A DNA stretch of 64,000 nucleotides. Origin: Paraphaeosphaeria minitans (Eukaryota > Ascomycota > Dothideomycetes > Pleosporales > Didymosphaeriaceae). Made by a program: the position numbers and the translations under genes. Positions 31,005 to 44,072 of the stretch are shown piece by piece. The DNA is taken from assembly GCA_015832175.1 (NCBI GenBank), contig WJXW01000003.1:1984001-2048000 (forward strand). The letters run 5' to 3'. The notes beneath the pieces were generated by a model. It searched no databases. It was not told the origin of the DNA and saw nothing but the letters and a program-made list of their open reading frames with translations. Each line of letters starts with the position of its first letter. Within the stretch, counting starts at the first letter, position 1.

Positions 31005-33597
31005 ATGTCCTCGAACATCCGCGTCTTCGTGCAATGGAAGAACTCGACCGTATTCGCCGGCGAAGACATTGAGTGCACAATAACCTTCAAGAACACGGCC
31101 CTGCCCGAAGGCCGTGACAAGTCACCCATACAAAAGACGAATGGCTTTGCGCCGGGCGGGGAGCGCCAGCGCAAACTGCCCCCCGTGCACTCGTCGACGC
31201 GCCCCTCCGTCTCGCGCAATTCCTCCTTCACGTCCCTCGGTGGGCCGGCACAGCATCTGCGCGGCCACCGCCCGGCGCTGTCGGTGCAGACGGGATCCTC
31301 GGTGGGCGACCGCAATCGTTCCCCCCAGCACTACAGCGCAGCCTTCAACAACGGCAGCGCCACGCCCACACACAAGCACGGACACGGAAAGTCGCTGTCG
31401 ATAACACCCATAGGCACAGATGCGGCTACAGAAGGCAGCCATGAGCGCTCGGCGCCCGCAGCGAGGCGGCCGATGCGCGCCCACGGCCGGTCTGCAAGCC
31501 TTCAGGTGACGCCAGGTCGGCCAAGTCCCTTCCCAGGTACCAATGGCTCTGCCTTCTTCTCGCTGTCTGCTAATTGTACCACAGTCACGTCTCCAGGACA
31601 CCGCTCCGGGAGCCATTATTCCCCACGCTCCGGCGGGGGCTCTCCGCCGACGATACACGAACCTTTCCCAAGCGCTTCTTTCCCGCCGCGACCTGTTCGG
31701 ACACGATCAGGCACAGCCACCGCTCCAAATACCTCGGCCCTGCGAAGTGGCCCGCGAAAGCCATCCGGATCATTTTCGCAAAACTTCAAATTCCCCGCCA
31801 CCCCTCCCCCGAACGACCCCTCGCCAGAGCGTCCCGTTGAGAATGTTGTCGAAACGAGCGCCAGGGCGCAGTCGCCCCTCAAACGCGACTCGCCCTCCGA
31901 TGCACCTGTTGAATCACTTCCTAAGCAACCCACAGAGAATCTCTCTCCAATCGCGCGAATACTATCTGGCTCCAGTATGAATGGGACACCAAGGAGTAGC
32001 GCAGAGTTCTATTCCCAGAGCAACAACTCTACGGAGACGCTGGCATCCGAGTATACAGTGCCTCAGACCGCACGTCTTCTGCCGAGAGTGTTTCACCAGC
32101 GCCGGCAATCGCAGTTAGTGCCGCCAAACCAAAGGATGCAGCCTGAAGCTTTGATGATGGGCTACGCTCAAGTCATGGGATCTTTTACCCTAGATGGCTC
32201 GTTGATCAATCAAGCTCCGTTTGAGGAGGTTAAGAGAAAAGGAGTTGTGGGTGGACAAGGCGGAGGAGGTGTCGTTGGTGTCGAACGCACAAAGCGCGAG
32301 AGTGGCTTGTTCGGCGCACTTGGCTGGTCGAACATCGGAGAATCCATAGGAGGATTATTAGGCGCTTCGGAGCCGTCGAGCATCCGAGAAATGAGAGGGA
32401 TCGCAAGCTCCAAAACCGTACCTTTGATTACCACCCCGCAGTCTATTTTGTTTGTCGACCTACAGTTGGCTCCCGGTGACAGCCGCAGCTATACCTACAG
32501 TTTTACATTACCTCGGGGCTTACCTCCTACACACAAAGGAAGGTCGATGAAGGTAGTCTACCATTTGACTATTGGTACTCAACGGCCGGGATCTGCACGC
32601 GATCAGCAAGTGAAGCATGTCGAAATACCCTTTCGTGTTTTCGGCAGCGTGAACAGTATGTATATCTTTCCAGGAAATGACTAGTCACTAAGAGAGAGCA
32701 GGTCGGGGTGAGATGTTAGGGCATGATCTCATGTCTCCGTATATTATCCTCAGAGATCAAGCCAAAACCTCTACCGTTAATCCTGACTCAAGAAACGGTT
32801 CCCCCGGCAAAAAGCTCTCCACCCAAACCAGCCAAGACACAGCCAACTTCAACGACTTCCTAGAATACGTTAACAATCTTCTTGATCGTCCCCGGCAAAA
32901 TTCTTCCCTGGGCCTCCTCTCTCCCACAGAAACCATCCCGGGCGGCTCCTCCCTACCTGACGAACCTCAGACTATGAGAGAGGCCATTGACCTCGCCATC
33001 ATGCGCAGCAATCTCACTGGCGCCGCAAACCAATCCGCGAACCGCTTCGAAATTGCCCGCAGCGGTCGCCGCGTCGCCGTCATTATGCTAGCGCGCCCAG
33101 CATACCGCCTGGGCGAGACCGTATCCGCGGTCATTGACTTTACAAATGCCGATATTCCATGCTACTCGATGCACGTGTCGCTCGAGACGTGCGAGAAAGT
33201 CGATCCAGCCATTGCATTAAGAAGCAATGCATCCATCTACCGCGTTACCCGCAAAGTGCACGCTTCTTTCTCTGCAAACGCCCTCTTTGCGCAGCGTTTA
33301 TCATTTTCTCCCACCATCCCTCCAAGTGCAACACCCGAGTTCATCACAAGCGGCGTAAGTCTCGAATGGAAAATCCGCGTGGAATTCATTACGCCTCGAC
33401 TCGTGCACGAGGATGGCGAGCAGGCCTATTGGGATGATCTGCTAGAAGAGGTGGAGAGTGGTGATAGGGGCGTTATATTAGCGGCGGCGGAGAGACTTCC
33501 CGCAGAGAGTTTCGAAGTCATGGTGCCAGTGAGGGTGTATGGGGCTGTTGGCAGGGCCGAGGCCGATGAGGATGGCGGAGAGGGGTTGCCTGTGTAG
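31005..33597 (+). CDS. RGP1: Rgp1, Ric1-Rgp1 Rab GEF complex subunit, 848 aa
   Basis: Partner of Ric1 in the Golgi exchange factor for Ypt6/Rab6, which acts in retrograde endosome-to-Golgi traffic. Exons 31005-32655 and 32702-33597; the 46-bp intron joins FGSVNS to RGEMLGHDLMSPYIILRDQ. The N-terminus has the family's arrestin-like strand pattern (IRVFVQWKNSTVFAGEDIECTITFKN). A long disordered Ser/Pro-rich insert (about residues 50-370) follows, then TLDGSLINQAPFEEVKRKGVVGG and the strand DLQLAPGDSRSYTYSFTLPRGLPPTHKG, which is strongly Rgp1-like. The C-terminal exon contributes VIMLARPAYRLGETVSAVIDF and LEWKIRVEFIT. The start at 31005 (MSSNIR) is chosen over an upstream methionine in the same frame because it abuts the conserved strand. 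Confidence 0.92.
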
Positions 33598-34589
33598 CAC
33601 GAGTTTCAACTCCGCATTGTTCGGCTGTTGGCTTCGAGCGACGAACATACTTGGATAGATGAAGAAGCAGACGGAGATATTTTTACCCTGTACATGAGAC
33701 AAGGGTTAAGCTTGCCATAAAGCGTGGTGTGTTGACTTGATGTACCTAGTATACCCTGGGCTGGATAAATCCAGATTCGCACCATTAATGCTTTCTCGGT
33801 TTTCACTCTCATGAACTTACTGCCCCGTGCTTCAAGGGTGGTTATATTGGAAACGAAGCTCTATATTCTCTAACACGCTATGCCATTAATTCTGTTTGTG
33901 TCCATGCTTTAATCCACTGAACTCCTACGAGTTGACTTGTAGATGAGATCCTGCGCAGGAGTCGGCAGTCGGCAGAATGTACCCGAAATCTGTAAGACTA
34001 TGGGACGATGTTGCTCGCCTCTGTCGCAATGGCGTTCTCCAACTGTCGCATGATGATTGTCACAACAGCGGCACTCCTTATGAGATGTTCGGCAAGCCTA
34101 TCTCGGAACCTACAAGGACCACTCTCCTAATCTTATCGCCATCCTACACTTGACCAAGCCTAGGCTTCCCCATCGTGTGAGAGGCTGGCGTTTCTCGCCC
34201 CTGATGGAACTTTCTACTAAGTACGTGTAATTATCACGAGAAAGAGGGCTGGATTGGGGGCGGTTGAGAAGTGCTGTTGCGCTAGCAGTAGGTATGGGTA
34301 GTCTAGGGACAAGCGCTCCGGTGGCGTATACGCCAGACGAGGAGCGGCGCAATAGACTCTAGGGCTGCTGCCCGAAGAGGGAAAACCTGATCTAGGACGC
34401 ACGCTATTATTAAAATGAGGCGTTGTCAACTTGTCATCCGCGGCAGTAGGAGCTGAACAGCAATAACTAGTTTCGGAGCTGGCGAATAATAGCCAGCCGA
34501 AGGAGGAAGTAGGTGTCATAAATCGTTACTCGATTGGAACAAGCTATCATACAGGTCGCTGCGTTTGGGTATCTCGGAAAAAAAAATCG
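33598..34589. other. Convergent intergenic region
   Basis: About 1 kb between the 3' ends of RGP1 and the rhodopsin-domain gene. No gene or repeat recognised. Confidence 0.5.
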
Positions 34590-35863
34590 CTACTGCCGAT
34601 GATCAAGCATGTCGAAAGGCTGCGTCGCGTTCACGCTGCACGGCTGCCCCGTTCCGTCGCTCACACCCGTCCTCCCGCTCTGCGTTCGCTGTATTCGCAT
34701 CGGCTCCCTGCTCTCTTTCCCCCGCAAGTCGGATAAACCATAGACCATCTCCTCATCTTCCTCTCGCCCATCCTCCCTAATCACGGTGTCCATGTCCGTA
34801 TTCTGGTCTATAGCGCGTGTTAAGCTGCCCGGCCGCCTTTGTCGCGAGTGTCCGCATGTCGCATTGTTCGTCTCGTAGTGGTAGGAGGGGTATGTTCCGT
34901 CGTCGGAGAAGTAGCGCGGTAGCATGTAGGTGAGGAGGCGGCGGAGCGCTGGGGCGCAGGCGGCGATTATGCCGACCGAGGGCTCAGTGACGGAGGACAC
35001 GACGCCGATGTTGTAGGTCCGGTCCGTAGTGGGAGCATAGCGGTGGTAGTAAACTATCAGTCTGGCAACGGATCCGATGGTTGCAATCCAACCCATGCTC
35101 ATAACGGCGACAACCACCATCTTTGTTTTGCGCTTCATTTGGAGGTTCCACACCATGGCGGTGGGAATAGGCATTATGATGAGGTCCATGAAGATACTGA
35201 GGGCGCAGCTGGACATGATAAACTGGAGACTGTTGATACACTTGCCGCCAGCGACCTCGTTGCCATCAGCGTCCGTGTGGTCCATGAGTGGTTGCAGATA
35301 AGCGTATCTGATTGGGTCGCACTGAAAGATGTTGACAAGAGTAGTTGAGGTGAAATAGCCAACGTTCATCCAGACTGGTTGCGGGTCAGTGAGAGAGCTG
35401 GGAGGCATTGGATGGGAACGCATTCTTACAAACAACATGGAGTGCCCATCGAATATGCCAGCGTTCATCCTTCACGCGGAAAAGAAACATGATGATCGAG
35501 GCGCGGATCGCACCCATCAGAGGGTGGTAGAACATCTGCACAGCGAAACTCCATTTCCTCGCATGGATGAGTTGCTCCAAGGTCTGTTTGGGCACCTCGC
35601 TACTGCGATAGCCAGTGTGGCTCACAATGATATCTGATTAATATCAGTGACCGGACTTGCTGTCAGAGGCCGCAATGCTTACACTCGTAAATCGTGAGTG
35701 TTTGCGCTAGGAGTAAAAGTAACGAGAGGTGTATGAGCCAGTCATCCCACCCAAAGTTCTGACCCAGATAGCGGCAAAACGTCCTCGCACCCACGAATAT
35801 CAAAGCAAGAATTGGGAAGACACATGTCACTGCGAGAGCTCCTGCTTGACGATCCGCACCCAT
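34590..35863 (-). CDS. Rhodopsin-domain (PTH11/SAT4-like) integral membrane protein, 389 aa or longer
   Basis: Seven-helix fungal membrane protein of the rhodopsin (SAT4) domain group; some members (Pth11) sense surfaces. Exons 35683-35863, 35430-35633 and 34590-35374, with 49- and 55-bp introns, sum to 390 codons. Diagnostic pieces: a FVGARTFCRYLG and FGWDDWLIHLSLLL helix pair, an EQLIHARKWSFAVQMFYHPLMGAIRASIIMFLFRV block, DGNEVAGGKCINSLQF, ALSIFMDLIIMPIPTAMVWNLQM and the final EPSVGIIAACAPALRRLL helix. A polar tail of about 100 residues follows. The true start may be in an upstream exon, because ANFHRLPLDMG just before the ATG at 35863 also looks coding and follows a CTACAG acceptor at 35884. 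Confidence 0.85.
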
Positions 35864-36876
35864 ATCCAAGGGAAGGCGGTGAAAATTCGCAACTGTAGAT
35901 GCAATCAGTACAGGCTTGGTAGGTCAAGCATGTTTGTGTATGAGGGTACTCACAATCTAGATGTTATGCATATGCAGTTCCCGGTTGAGGATCTTTTACG
36001 ATCTACTGACATGTCCGAGGAAGTCTAAATAGGCAGCAAATTTGACATGCTCCGTCTTCGACACTTGAGGGCCTCGATTCTTTAACACAAGTGTGATGAC
36101 ATCTCGGCACCAAGCCGCAGGACGTCCCGCTCATATCGTTTCTGAATTGGGAAATGAAATGCGTTGATCTGACATCCGGGAAGAAAGCGCGACACGGTTC
36201 CTGAGTCGTTACATTCCTTCGGTTTATGCTCACAACGAAGGCGGCTAGCGCATCCTCTTAGCGGCCAGGACCAAGTTTCCTCCTGTCATTTTGGTGAAAC
36301 GCCATGCGTGATGTTTTCCACCACGGCACGCGTACCGTACACTGCCGAGCCCACGCGCTTATCAGACAGTAAACGCACAAACCTCCGAGCGTAACGGGTG
36401 TGTGGTAGCTGTGTCTCGCAGCCGTCTAGTCTAGACCGCTGCAGTGCGGTTGCTCAAGGCCTCTACAAACGTCTCAAGCGGGGTTGCATGCATCCACGGT
36501 GATTGTTTTCCTCTAATGCCACTCGCGCCGGGTCCGCCCTTTCGGGAGAACGAGTGATCTGGCCACTGGGGTTGAAATGAGGTTGTTTGTAGAAAAGATC
36601 GTCAAGTGAAGTGATGCGGACAGGGAGCGCATTGGCCCGCATTGGCTGCACCGAGTCAAGTCGGTTCATTAACACCGTTCAACGTGCTGCGATCAGCTCT
36701 TTCGCTGCCTTTGCCAGACGTGGAGGATCTTCCCGTTGCATCCACCTGCTCCTTTGCCGAGGATATCAACCGGGTATTCCTCGACAATTTCGAAGGGTAG
36801 ACTGTCAGCAGCATTCACTCCTTTCGCTGAGGCTCGTCATCTGAGATAGGGACACGTCTGACACGGAGCTCTCAAA
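35864..36876. other. Divergent intergenic region
   Basis: Upstream space of the rhodopsin-domain gene and the flavin oxidase. It may hold a first exon of the former (see that entry). No repeat seen. Confidence 0.45.
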
Positions 36877-38806
36877 ATGGGTCGACAACAAAGCAATGGT
36901 TCGAAAGCCGCAGGGCTTTTGGCCCTCCTTGCAACCTCTGCAACCGCAACTCCCATCATTACGCCTGCCAGTTGGGATGTCCGCAGTCTTTTCCTCTCAA
37001 AGACAGCTCCAAACAATACCTCATCGAGATGTAAAGTCTATCCGGGCGACCGAAACTGGCCTTCAGATGAGGCATGGGCCAATCTGAACAAGCGGGTGGA
37101 CAATCGCCTGCTAGACCGACCAGAACCTCTAGCATCGGTCTGTTACAGCGGAGCTCGTTACAATGCAGAGGAATGCGTCAAGGTGACTGCCCACTGGAAC
37201 GAATCCTACTCACACTTCGACAACGCTGTTGAAATAATGAGCCCCGTGGCACAAGGCATGACATGCCTTCCGCCAAACATATTCGACTCTTCCAACTGCA
37301 CGAGGGGCGGCTTTCCGATGTACGTCATCAACGCAACAAAGTCGGAACATGTCCAGATGGGAGTCAACTTTGCCCGGAACACTGGAGTCAGACTGGTCGT
37401 CAAGAACACGGGGCATGATTTCTTGGGTAACTAGGTCCTACACTAAAAAGAGTATAACTGAAAGAAACCAGGGAAGTCCGGTGGCAAGGACGCACTGAGC
37501 ATCTGGACGCACTACTTCAAGGATATTGACTATATCGAAGAGTATGTGGACGCGGGAACTGGCTATTCGGGACCGGCTTTCAAGGCTGGAGTCGGTGTGC
37601 AAGCTTTTGAGATCTACAAGGCTGCCCACGAGAAGGGACACTCCGTTGTCGGCGGTGAGGGGGAGACCGTCGGTATCTTTGGGGGATATATTCAGGGTGG
37701 CGGTCACTCGCCGCTCACTTCACTGTGAGTCCGATGTCCATCCCTCAGAGTCAATTTCGCTAACATGACTTAGTTACGGCACGGGTGCAGACCAGGTTCT
37801 CTCGATGGAAGTGGTCACCGCAGATGGCGACTACGTTACCGCGAACTCTACGTCTAACACTGACCTTTTCTGGGCAATGCGCGGAGGAGGAGGCTCGACT
37901 TTTGGTATCGCGACTTCAGTAACTGTTAAAGCTCACCCGGATTTTGCCACGACGGCATCGCGCTTCTCCTTCACCTCCGAAAAGGTTGGCAACGAGACGT
38001 TCTGGGCCGCGATCCGCGATTACGTCGATTACTTCATTCCCAATGCTGATGCTGGCACTTACGCATACTGGACGCTTATCCCCAACGTCTGGACCGGAAT
38101 CTTCAGCTTCGGCATGTCCCCCTTCTTCGCCCCGAACAAAACGCTTGAAGAGACCCAGGCACTGCTCCAACCATGGCTCACCCGCCTGGAGGAACTCGGC
38201 ATCGACGTCAACTCCAACATCACTCATTTCGACTCCTACTACAAAGCCTGGCGAAGCTCCTTCCCCCTCGAAACTGTCGGCAAAATCAATGCAACGACGG
38301 CCTCTCGCATGTTCCCTCGCCGCAACTTCGAAACCAAGGAAAAGCGCGACGAATTATTCCAGAACTTGCGCCAATCGAGCGAGAACAACCGTGTGCAAGT
38401 ACACTTCAACATGAAGGCCGCCGATCCAGCGAACTCCGACAACGCTGTGAACCCGGCGTGGCGTGAGAACATACTCTTCTCTCAGCAAGCTGTGCGATGG
38501 AACCCGAATGGCACCGCGGCGGAAACACTGAAAGCTCGACAAGAATTCCAGAGCGGCGACATGCAGCGCTGGAGAGACATCAGCCCTGGTGCTGGATCGT
38601 ATCTCGCCGAAGCGGATCGTCTGGAACCGGACTTTGGACAGGCGTTCTGGGGCGATAAGTACCCACGTCTGCTTGAGATTAAGGCCAATCTGGATCCTCA
38701 TGACGTCTTCTTTGCTACCACGAGTGTGGGCAGTGAGAGGTGGAAGGTTGAAAGCGTCGATGGGTTACCTAATGAGAATGGCAAGCTTTGTCGCGTTAAG
38801 AACTAA
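36877..38806 (+). CDS. Secreted FAD-linked oxidase (VAO/berberine-bridge-like), 611 aa, 3 exons
   Basis: Flavin-dependent oxidoreductase with FAD_binding_4 and BBE domains, in the group of 6-hydroxynicotine and berberine-bridge oxidases. Exons 36877-37426, 37472-37724 and 37774-38806, with 45- and 49-bp introns, sum to 612 codons. A signal peptide (AAGLLALLATSATATP) predicts secretion, supported by several N-glycosylation sites. The first splice restores NTGHDFLGKSGG, whose His is the usual covalent FAD anchor, and the second joins GGYIQGGGHSPLTS to LYGTGADQVLSMEVVTADG. LFWAMRGGGGSTFGI is the FAD-loop motif. The C-terminal NPAWRENILFS and LLEIKANLDPHDVFF segments are the BBE end. Substrate unknown. 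Related enzymes act on sugars or alkaloid-like metabolites. Confidence 0.92.
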
Positions 38807-40784
38807 GCTCCTGGTCGCTTTACGTCTGCATTAATTACATCATCTCTTTGATCATTCACTGTATATACTTTCCGTTCGTGCTCCGTCAGCAGATATTGGG
38901 CAGTATGTCCACCTCTAATTTCTATTCAGCTGGCCCGCAACTCCCCTGGATGTGTTTCTTTTATTACAAAAACAAGACCTTGTTGCTAAATCTGAACAGT
39001 CTTCTTCACGGTGATGCTACTAAGTATTTCCCTCGGACAGGGGCCCATGTAAAACTGCTCAGCATGTTTGAACACGTGGTTCACCATATGACCTAATGTA
39101 TGTCTGCGATTTCCGTCCCTCAGTCTAGGATCTCAGTGTAGCGACGGTGTGCATCATTTGACCACGTGTAATGAGACTTAACTTCAAATGAGCGTAGAAG
39201 TGGAAGTTGAAAAGAGAAGTTGCTAAGAAGAACCCCCGCTGTCCCAATGCCACCGAAAAGAGAAGTAAGATTTGCTATCAGAAGCAATTGTCTACCCCAA
39301 TTCTCCACGGTCCACTTGGTCTGGAATTCCGTTTCGACCAGAGTAGGAAGTTGGTGTCTCCAAGCCCAAGTGGAGAGGCTTCCTCAAGAAGGCCACCGTC
39401 GGCTTTGTCTGGTTAGTCGGAAGGTTTCTTTCGAAGATTTGACGAAAGATGAGAAGAAAACTGAGCTCGTGACTGGTTCCGAGTGCGAGATGAAGGACGA
39501 GGTGAGGCTGCGGCCTGGCGATTCGCGGTAGTTGATGCATGTACTCGAGTGATTGTTCCTGCGAGTAGTAACTGGGGTCCTGTAGAAAGCTCCTGTCGAG
39601 TGCACCGCTCCCAAGGCTGCCAGTCGTAGCGTTCTTCTTGAAGAGCTTCTGAAGGATCAGCATTGTACACTTGCACATCACCATATGAGCACATACATAG
39701 TTCGAGTCACTTATCTTCGATTCTTTCCTCTTCGGGTACTTCTTCCTCGCCATGATGGTGGTTGATCTGGTGGTACATGTAACCGTAAGGGCAGACACGT
39801 GGATTTGTAGAGCTTGGTGTTGGTGTTGATTGGGAGGTTTCCGAAGTTGATGTCATTTGGATTGTACTGTCGCAATCCGAATGAGGAGCTACAGATTTTA
39901 CATCTGATGTTCTACAGAAATTTGAAGCAAGACACTGAATCTGTGAGACATCATGTTCCAAATTAACCTTGCGAAACACTTCTGTGCGCTCATGGAGCCT
40001 TAGAGAAAAAATTAGTATTGATCTCTAGAGATATTGTCCCAGATAGATATAGTTCTTAAGTACGCGTTTAATTTTGTGAGACAATGAAACATATTTCCAA
40101 GGGAAAGTTTGGCAAAGACGAAGAATCTACTTGCGGGCCCATGATCGTGCTCCATTCTTAAATCAGTTCAACACAGGAAGAGCAAGCCTCCACATCTGAA
40201 ACGGTGAAGACCTATTCAATCATGATGTGCTGAGACCGTGAGGCTGACGAACCGTGGCATCACCAGCGCCGTAGTCCGAACGCTCATATTAAACCGCCCT
40301 TCAAGGACAACTCATAGTCACTGGCCTTATCTCTCCGCCACGAGCAACACTTGATGCTTATATTTGGGATTCTTCCTTCAAGGATAAACTGAAGATTGGA
40401 CAGAGTATGTCGTTCTATCGGTCTCGTGTAATACTCTTCGATAGGCGCATACAAGGATGTAGTGAAGCGACTCGTCATATCGATGCACAGAAAGTGTCAG
40501 GCGTCAGGATAGCAAGTGCTCAGTACGTATATCGTTGGTCTTCGGCCCGATGAAAGAATTATAATGTTAACCTTGTAGCCCGCACGGTGTACGGAAAGGC
40601 ACTGCAGCACTGGAGCCAGGACCAACTTCTCGGCTAACCCGAGACGTGTTAGTGCTTTCACTGATCAGTCAAGCGCCTCACACTCACTCTGCACCTGCCA
40701 CTGACCTTGCAAACAACCTCCGATGTTGATCAGGCGCAATCTACGACAAACGACCCAATCACACTTACAGACAATTTCGCGACG
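38807..40784. other. Gene-poor interval
   Basis: About 2 kb. Minus-strand frames at 39292-39979 (SQSTPTPSSTNPRVCPYGYMYHQINHHH in one frame, ARKKYPKRKESK in another) have some protein-like bias but overlap each other and match no family, so I do not call a gene. No repeat seen. Confidence 0.4.
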
Positions 40785-41686
40785 ATGGCAACTCAACCGT
40801 CAGCTACGCTGTCGCCCGCTAATCCAGTCATGAAAGACAATACGATGCAATAGTGCGTACTCGAGGATATATGAACAAATACCAAAGCTGACAATGATGC
40901 AGTCAGCGCATTGACGAAAAGCTGATGTGCCAGAAGCTTCCTCGAGAGATCCGTGATTTGGCATACATGCATTTCTGGGCCCAAGAAGACACCATGTGCG
41001 AATGGCTCCGCGTGTGGTACCCTTCACTACTACTCGGCCGCACTACACATTCTCCTTACGATGAAATCTGTGCGACTATTCGCTCGCTCGATGTTCAAGT
41101 TGCCACCGAATTAGTCCAGTGGTACTACGAAAACCATGGCGAGGACCTTGGAATCGGCCAATCAATCGAGAGACCCTCATGGTTTCCTGGAGGTATATAC
41201 ACCGGTAGCAAGTGGCTCCTCGAAGCTCTCGATCTACAAGACCTCCCCAAATTCATGTCCACGGATATCTTTGGCGCGGGTGTCACGCCTGCCGACTGCA
41301 AGTTGCGTGCCCTTACAGCCCGTATCGACCTGAGCGACTACACACAGGCGGCACAGTCGATTCAGATGGACCAACTGCTTGAGCCTGTTCGTACCCAGCA
41401 CAAGTCTGACGGGTTCAAGCTTTGTGTGAACGTGGTGGGATGGTGGACTGATGACTTGCCTTTCGACCTTATCTCTGGCCTTGGAAGCAAGCTTGGAGAA
41501 GCCTTTGAGCAGCTTGCGAAAGCAGATGTCGCAGCATCAGCACGGATTATGCTGGTCCAGTATGTACCCGATGGCGAAGGGTTCAAGGTCAACATAATCG
41601 AGGGTGTTGGGAATATGCTGGGAGCTTCGGAAAATATCTGGAAAGAGTTCTTGAAGGGAAAACTGGGAGAGACCTCGTCTAGGTAG
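40785..41686 (+). CDS. Unknown protein with F-box-like N-terminus, 283 aa, 2 exons
   Basis: Exons 40785-40852 and 40903-41686, joined across a 50-bp intron; the splice makes MQYQRIDEKLMCQKLPREIRDLAYMHF. The LPREIRDLxY phrase is typical of a large, poorly described set of Dothideomycete proteins related to F-box or DUF3835-like families that expand by lineage. The remainder is globular and mixed alpha/beta (LVQWYYENHGEDLGIG, then KLCVNVVGWWTDDLPFDLI) with no transmembrane segment. If the N-terminus is a true F-box it would recruit substrates to an SCF ubiquitin ligase, but the match is short. Start at the first ATG of exon 1. The function stays open. Confidence 0.72.
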
Positions 41687-41940
41687 GCGGTAAGACGACA
41701 GCTAGAGATACCTGAGCATCATACGGCAACTCTACCAATGCAATCGGACCTTCATGACATGCTGGTGCAAGTGTCAAGTGGTGAGCCATAGCAAGAAAAC
41801 CTAAGCATGGGACAGGGAGCGGCCCAAGCGATCAAGCCGAGGCGCGTCCTCCCCGCAAATCAATCCCCGCAACTAACCGCACGAGCGCACACCACCTCAC
41901 TTCCTCCCAGCTCCTTTCAGCTCACCTGCAAATCACAACC

Positions 41941-43139
41941 ATGTCTTCGAGATTTACTTGCCTACGCACTGCGCGTTTGGCTGCGCGATACCCGCTGCGG
42001 CGAAGGTATGCAACGGCGGCATCCGACTTCGTGCGCATCGTGGAAGTCGGCCCACGCGACGGGCTACAGAACGAGAAGCAGAGCATACCAGTCGCTACCA
42101 AAATCGAGCTTGTCAACAAGCTGGCGCAGACTGGATTGAAGACAATTGAGGCTGGATCCTTCGTATCGCCTAGATGGACGCCGCAGGTAAGAGCCTTCCT
42201 ACGTCGTCGTGCCATGATTACAGTTGCGCCCTCTCTACCTGCAGGCATAGTAGCACTTGAGGCTTGCAAGAGCTGACATAATCTGAATAGATGGCAAACT
42301 CGTCTCAAATCCTTGAACATGTTCTCCAGACCCCGACCTCCGTTGCGCACCCCATCACCTACCAATGGCTCCTTCCGAACATCAAAGGCCTTGACAATTT
42401 CCTGTCCGTATGGCAAGCGAAGGCAGGGGGAAACAGCGGATACCCTACGCCCCCACCATCCCCTGCCAGCGATGCGACATCCGGTGCAGGGGCGAACGTG
42501 CACGAAATTTCCATATTCACTGCGGCGACTGAGGCGTTTACTCAAAAGAACACAAACTGTTCGATAGCAGAGTCTCTGAAGAGATTCGAGCCCATCATGG
42601 CGCAGGCGAAGGAAGCCGGTCTTAACGTACGGGCCTACATTTCAGTCGCTCTCGGTTGCCCCTATGAAGGCCCAAATGTCGACCCGCACAAAGTTGCTGG
42701 ACTCGCTGTGAGCCTTTTGGAGATGGGCGCAGACGAGATATCAGTAGCCGACACCACGGGCATGGGGACCGCGCCGAAGACTGCGGAGCTCCTCAAGACG
42801 CTCAGTGCAGCTGGCATTGAGAAGAGTGACCTGGCCCTGCATTTCCACGACACATACGGACAAGCACTGGTCAACTCTCTTGTCTCGCTTGAGCATGGCA
42901 TTCGCACATTTGACTCGGCGGTTGCCGGCCTCGGCGGCTGCCCCTTTAGTCCCGGTGCGACAGGAAACGTTGCCAGCGAAGATTTGGTCCACTGCCTCCA
43001 CAGCTTGGGTTTGAGGACCGGTGTCGATATCGAAAAATTGTCAGAGGTCGGAGAGTGGATCTCATATGAATTAGGGCGCTCGAACGAGAGCAGGGCAGGA
43101 AAGGCCACCATGGCACAGATGAGGAAACGGGCGGCGTAG
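41941..43139 (+). CDS. HMGCL: Hydroxymethylglutaryl-CoA lyase, mitochondrial, 364 aa
   Basis: Cleaves HMG-CoA to acetoacetate and acetyl-CoA, the last step of leucine breakdown, in the mitochondrial matrix. Exons 41941-42186 and 42291-43139, with a 104-bp intron. The first about 25 residues are Arg-rich without acids (RFTCLRTARLAARYPLRRRYAT), a mitochondrial targeting sequence. The substrate/metal motif VEVGPRDGLQNE opens the barrel. SVADTTGMGTAP and HFHDTYG (about residues 266-272, metal-binding His pair) follow, and GLGGCPFSPGATGN carries the catalytic Cys (about residue 299). An unusual Pro/Ser/Gly-rich insert of about 25 residues (GNSGYPTPPPSPASDATSG, near residue 130) interrupts the barrel between conserved strands. 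Identity is firm. Confidence 0.95.
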
Positions 43140-44072
43140 ATGCTCTAAGTATATCACAATACCAGTAAAATGTATGCAGTTGTCACAAGATCGACTTCAG
43201 ATTTGTCCTCTTAGAACTGGACTAGGAAAATATTACTGCACGTCTATAGCCACTTGAACTCTGACCCAGGATGATCGTCTCGCAAGCCGCTACCTTTGCC
43301 ATCCGCTAAACAATTGCCTCTTGTGGTTCTGCCTTCAGCTTCCGTTGATACCCAAAACACACCGCGCTTTTTCAATTTCGTCACCAAGAACTTCATAATA
43401 GCTTCGAGGTCGTAAGGGCTACACATCTGTTGATGAGGTGGTCAGCTGTACATGTCAACGTTTCGTCTTTACTCCCACCCGAAAGATATTAACGATGGAT
43501 CATAAATCGGGAACTGTGCAGCGCCCGGAACCGCAGGCTCATGTCCCGTGGTCCCTTGGGAGTGGCCGTAGATTCCGAGCATGTCTGCGAGGAAACGTCC
43601 ATGGAAGTTGCCAGAGTAGGCTATCGAATTATGGCTGGCCTCGATGTCGCCTTTGCAGTTGCTTTGTTTGTCTTCAAGCTTTTGAAGAGAAGGAAAAGAA
43701 AACACGCGCTGACCTCACCAGGTATGATCTTCGTAACACGAGCGCTCAATTCCAGCTGTGAGGAAGATAACGAATCCGCAGGAACATTCAGCGTCGCCAG
43801 TCGTTTAGTTGCTAAAGGGTTCACAGCAAGTGCCGTCATATCATCATAGACCTTCACATCAGCCCTCTTAGAATGTCCCTATCTCACGTACTGGTATGGG
43901 ATCGCGCTACCTGTATGATGGGCGAATGGCCAGTCTGTGATGATGTGCTTCTTTACGTTTCTCGCTACACAGGCGAAACTGATGGCTCCTAATGCGCATA
44001 CGCTCCTAGAGATCATCAAGATCCGGTACGGCAAGATTGCGCGCATTACGTGGATTGTGTTGGCGCACAGCC
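43140..44072. other. Intergenic
   Basis: About 0.9 kb. A plus-strand frame at 43541-43849 includes a hydrophobic VAFAVALFVFKLLKRRKRK stretch but nothing else supports a gene. No repeat. Confidence 0.4.

Noticed and set aside
40284..40478. Small minus-strand frame MTSRFTTSLYAP
   Set aside because: Sixty-odd residues with no family, no upstream context and no conservation evidence available.
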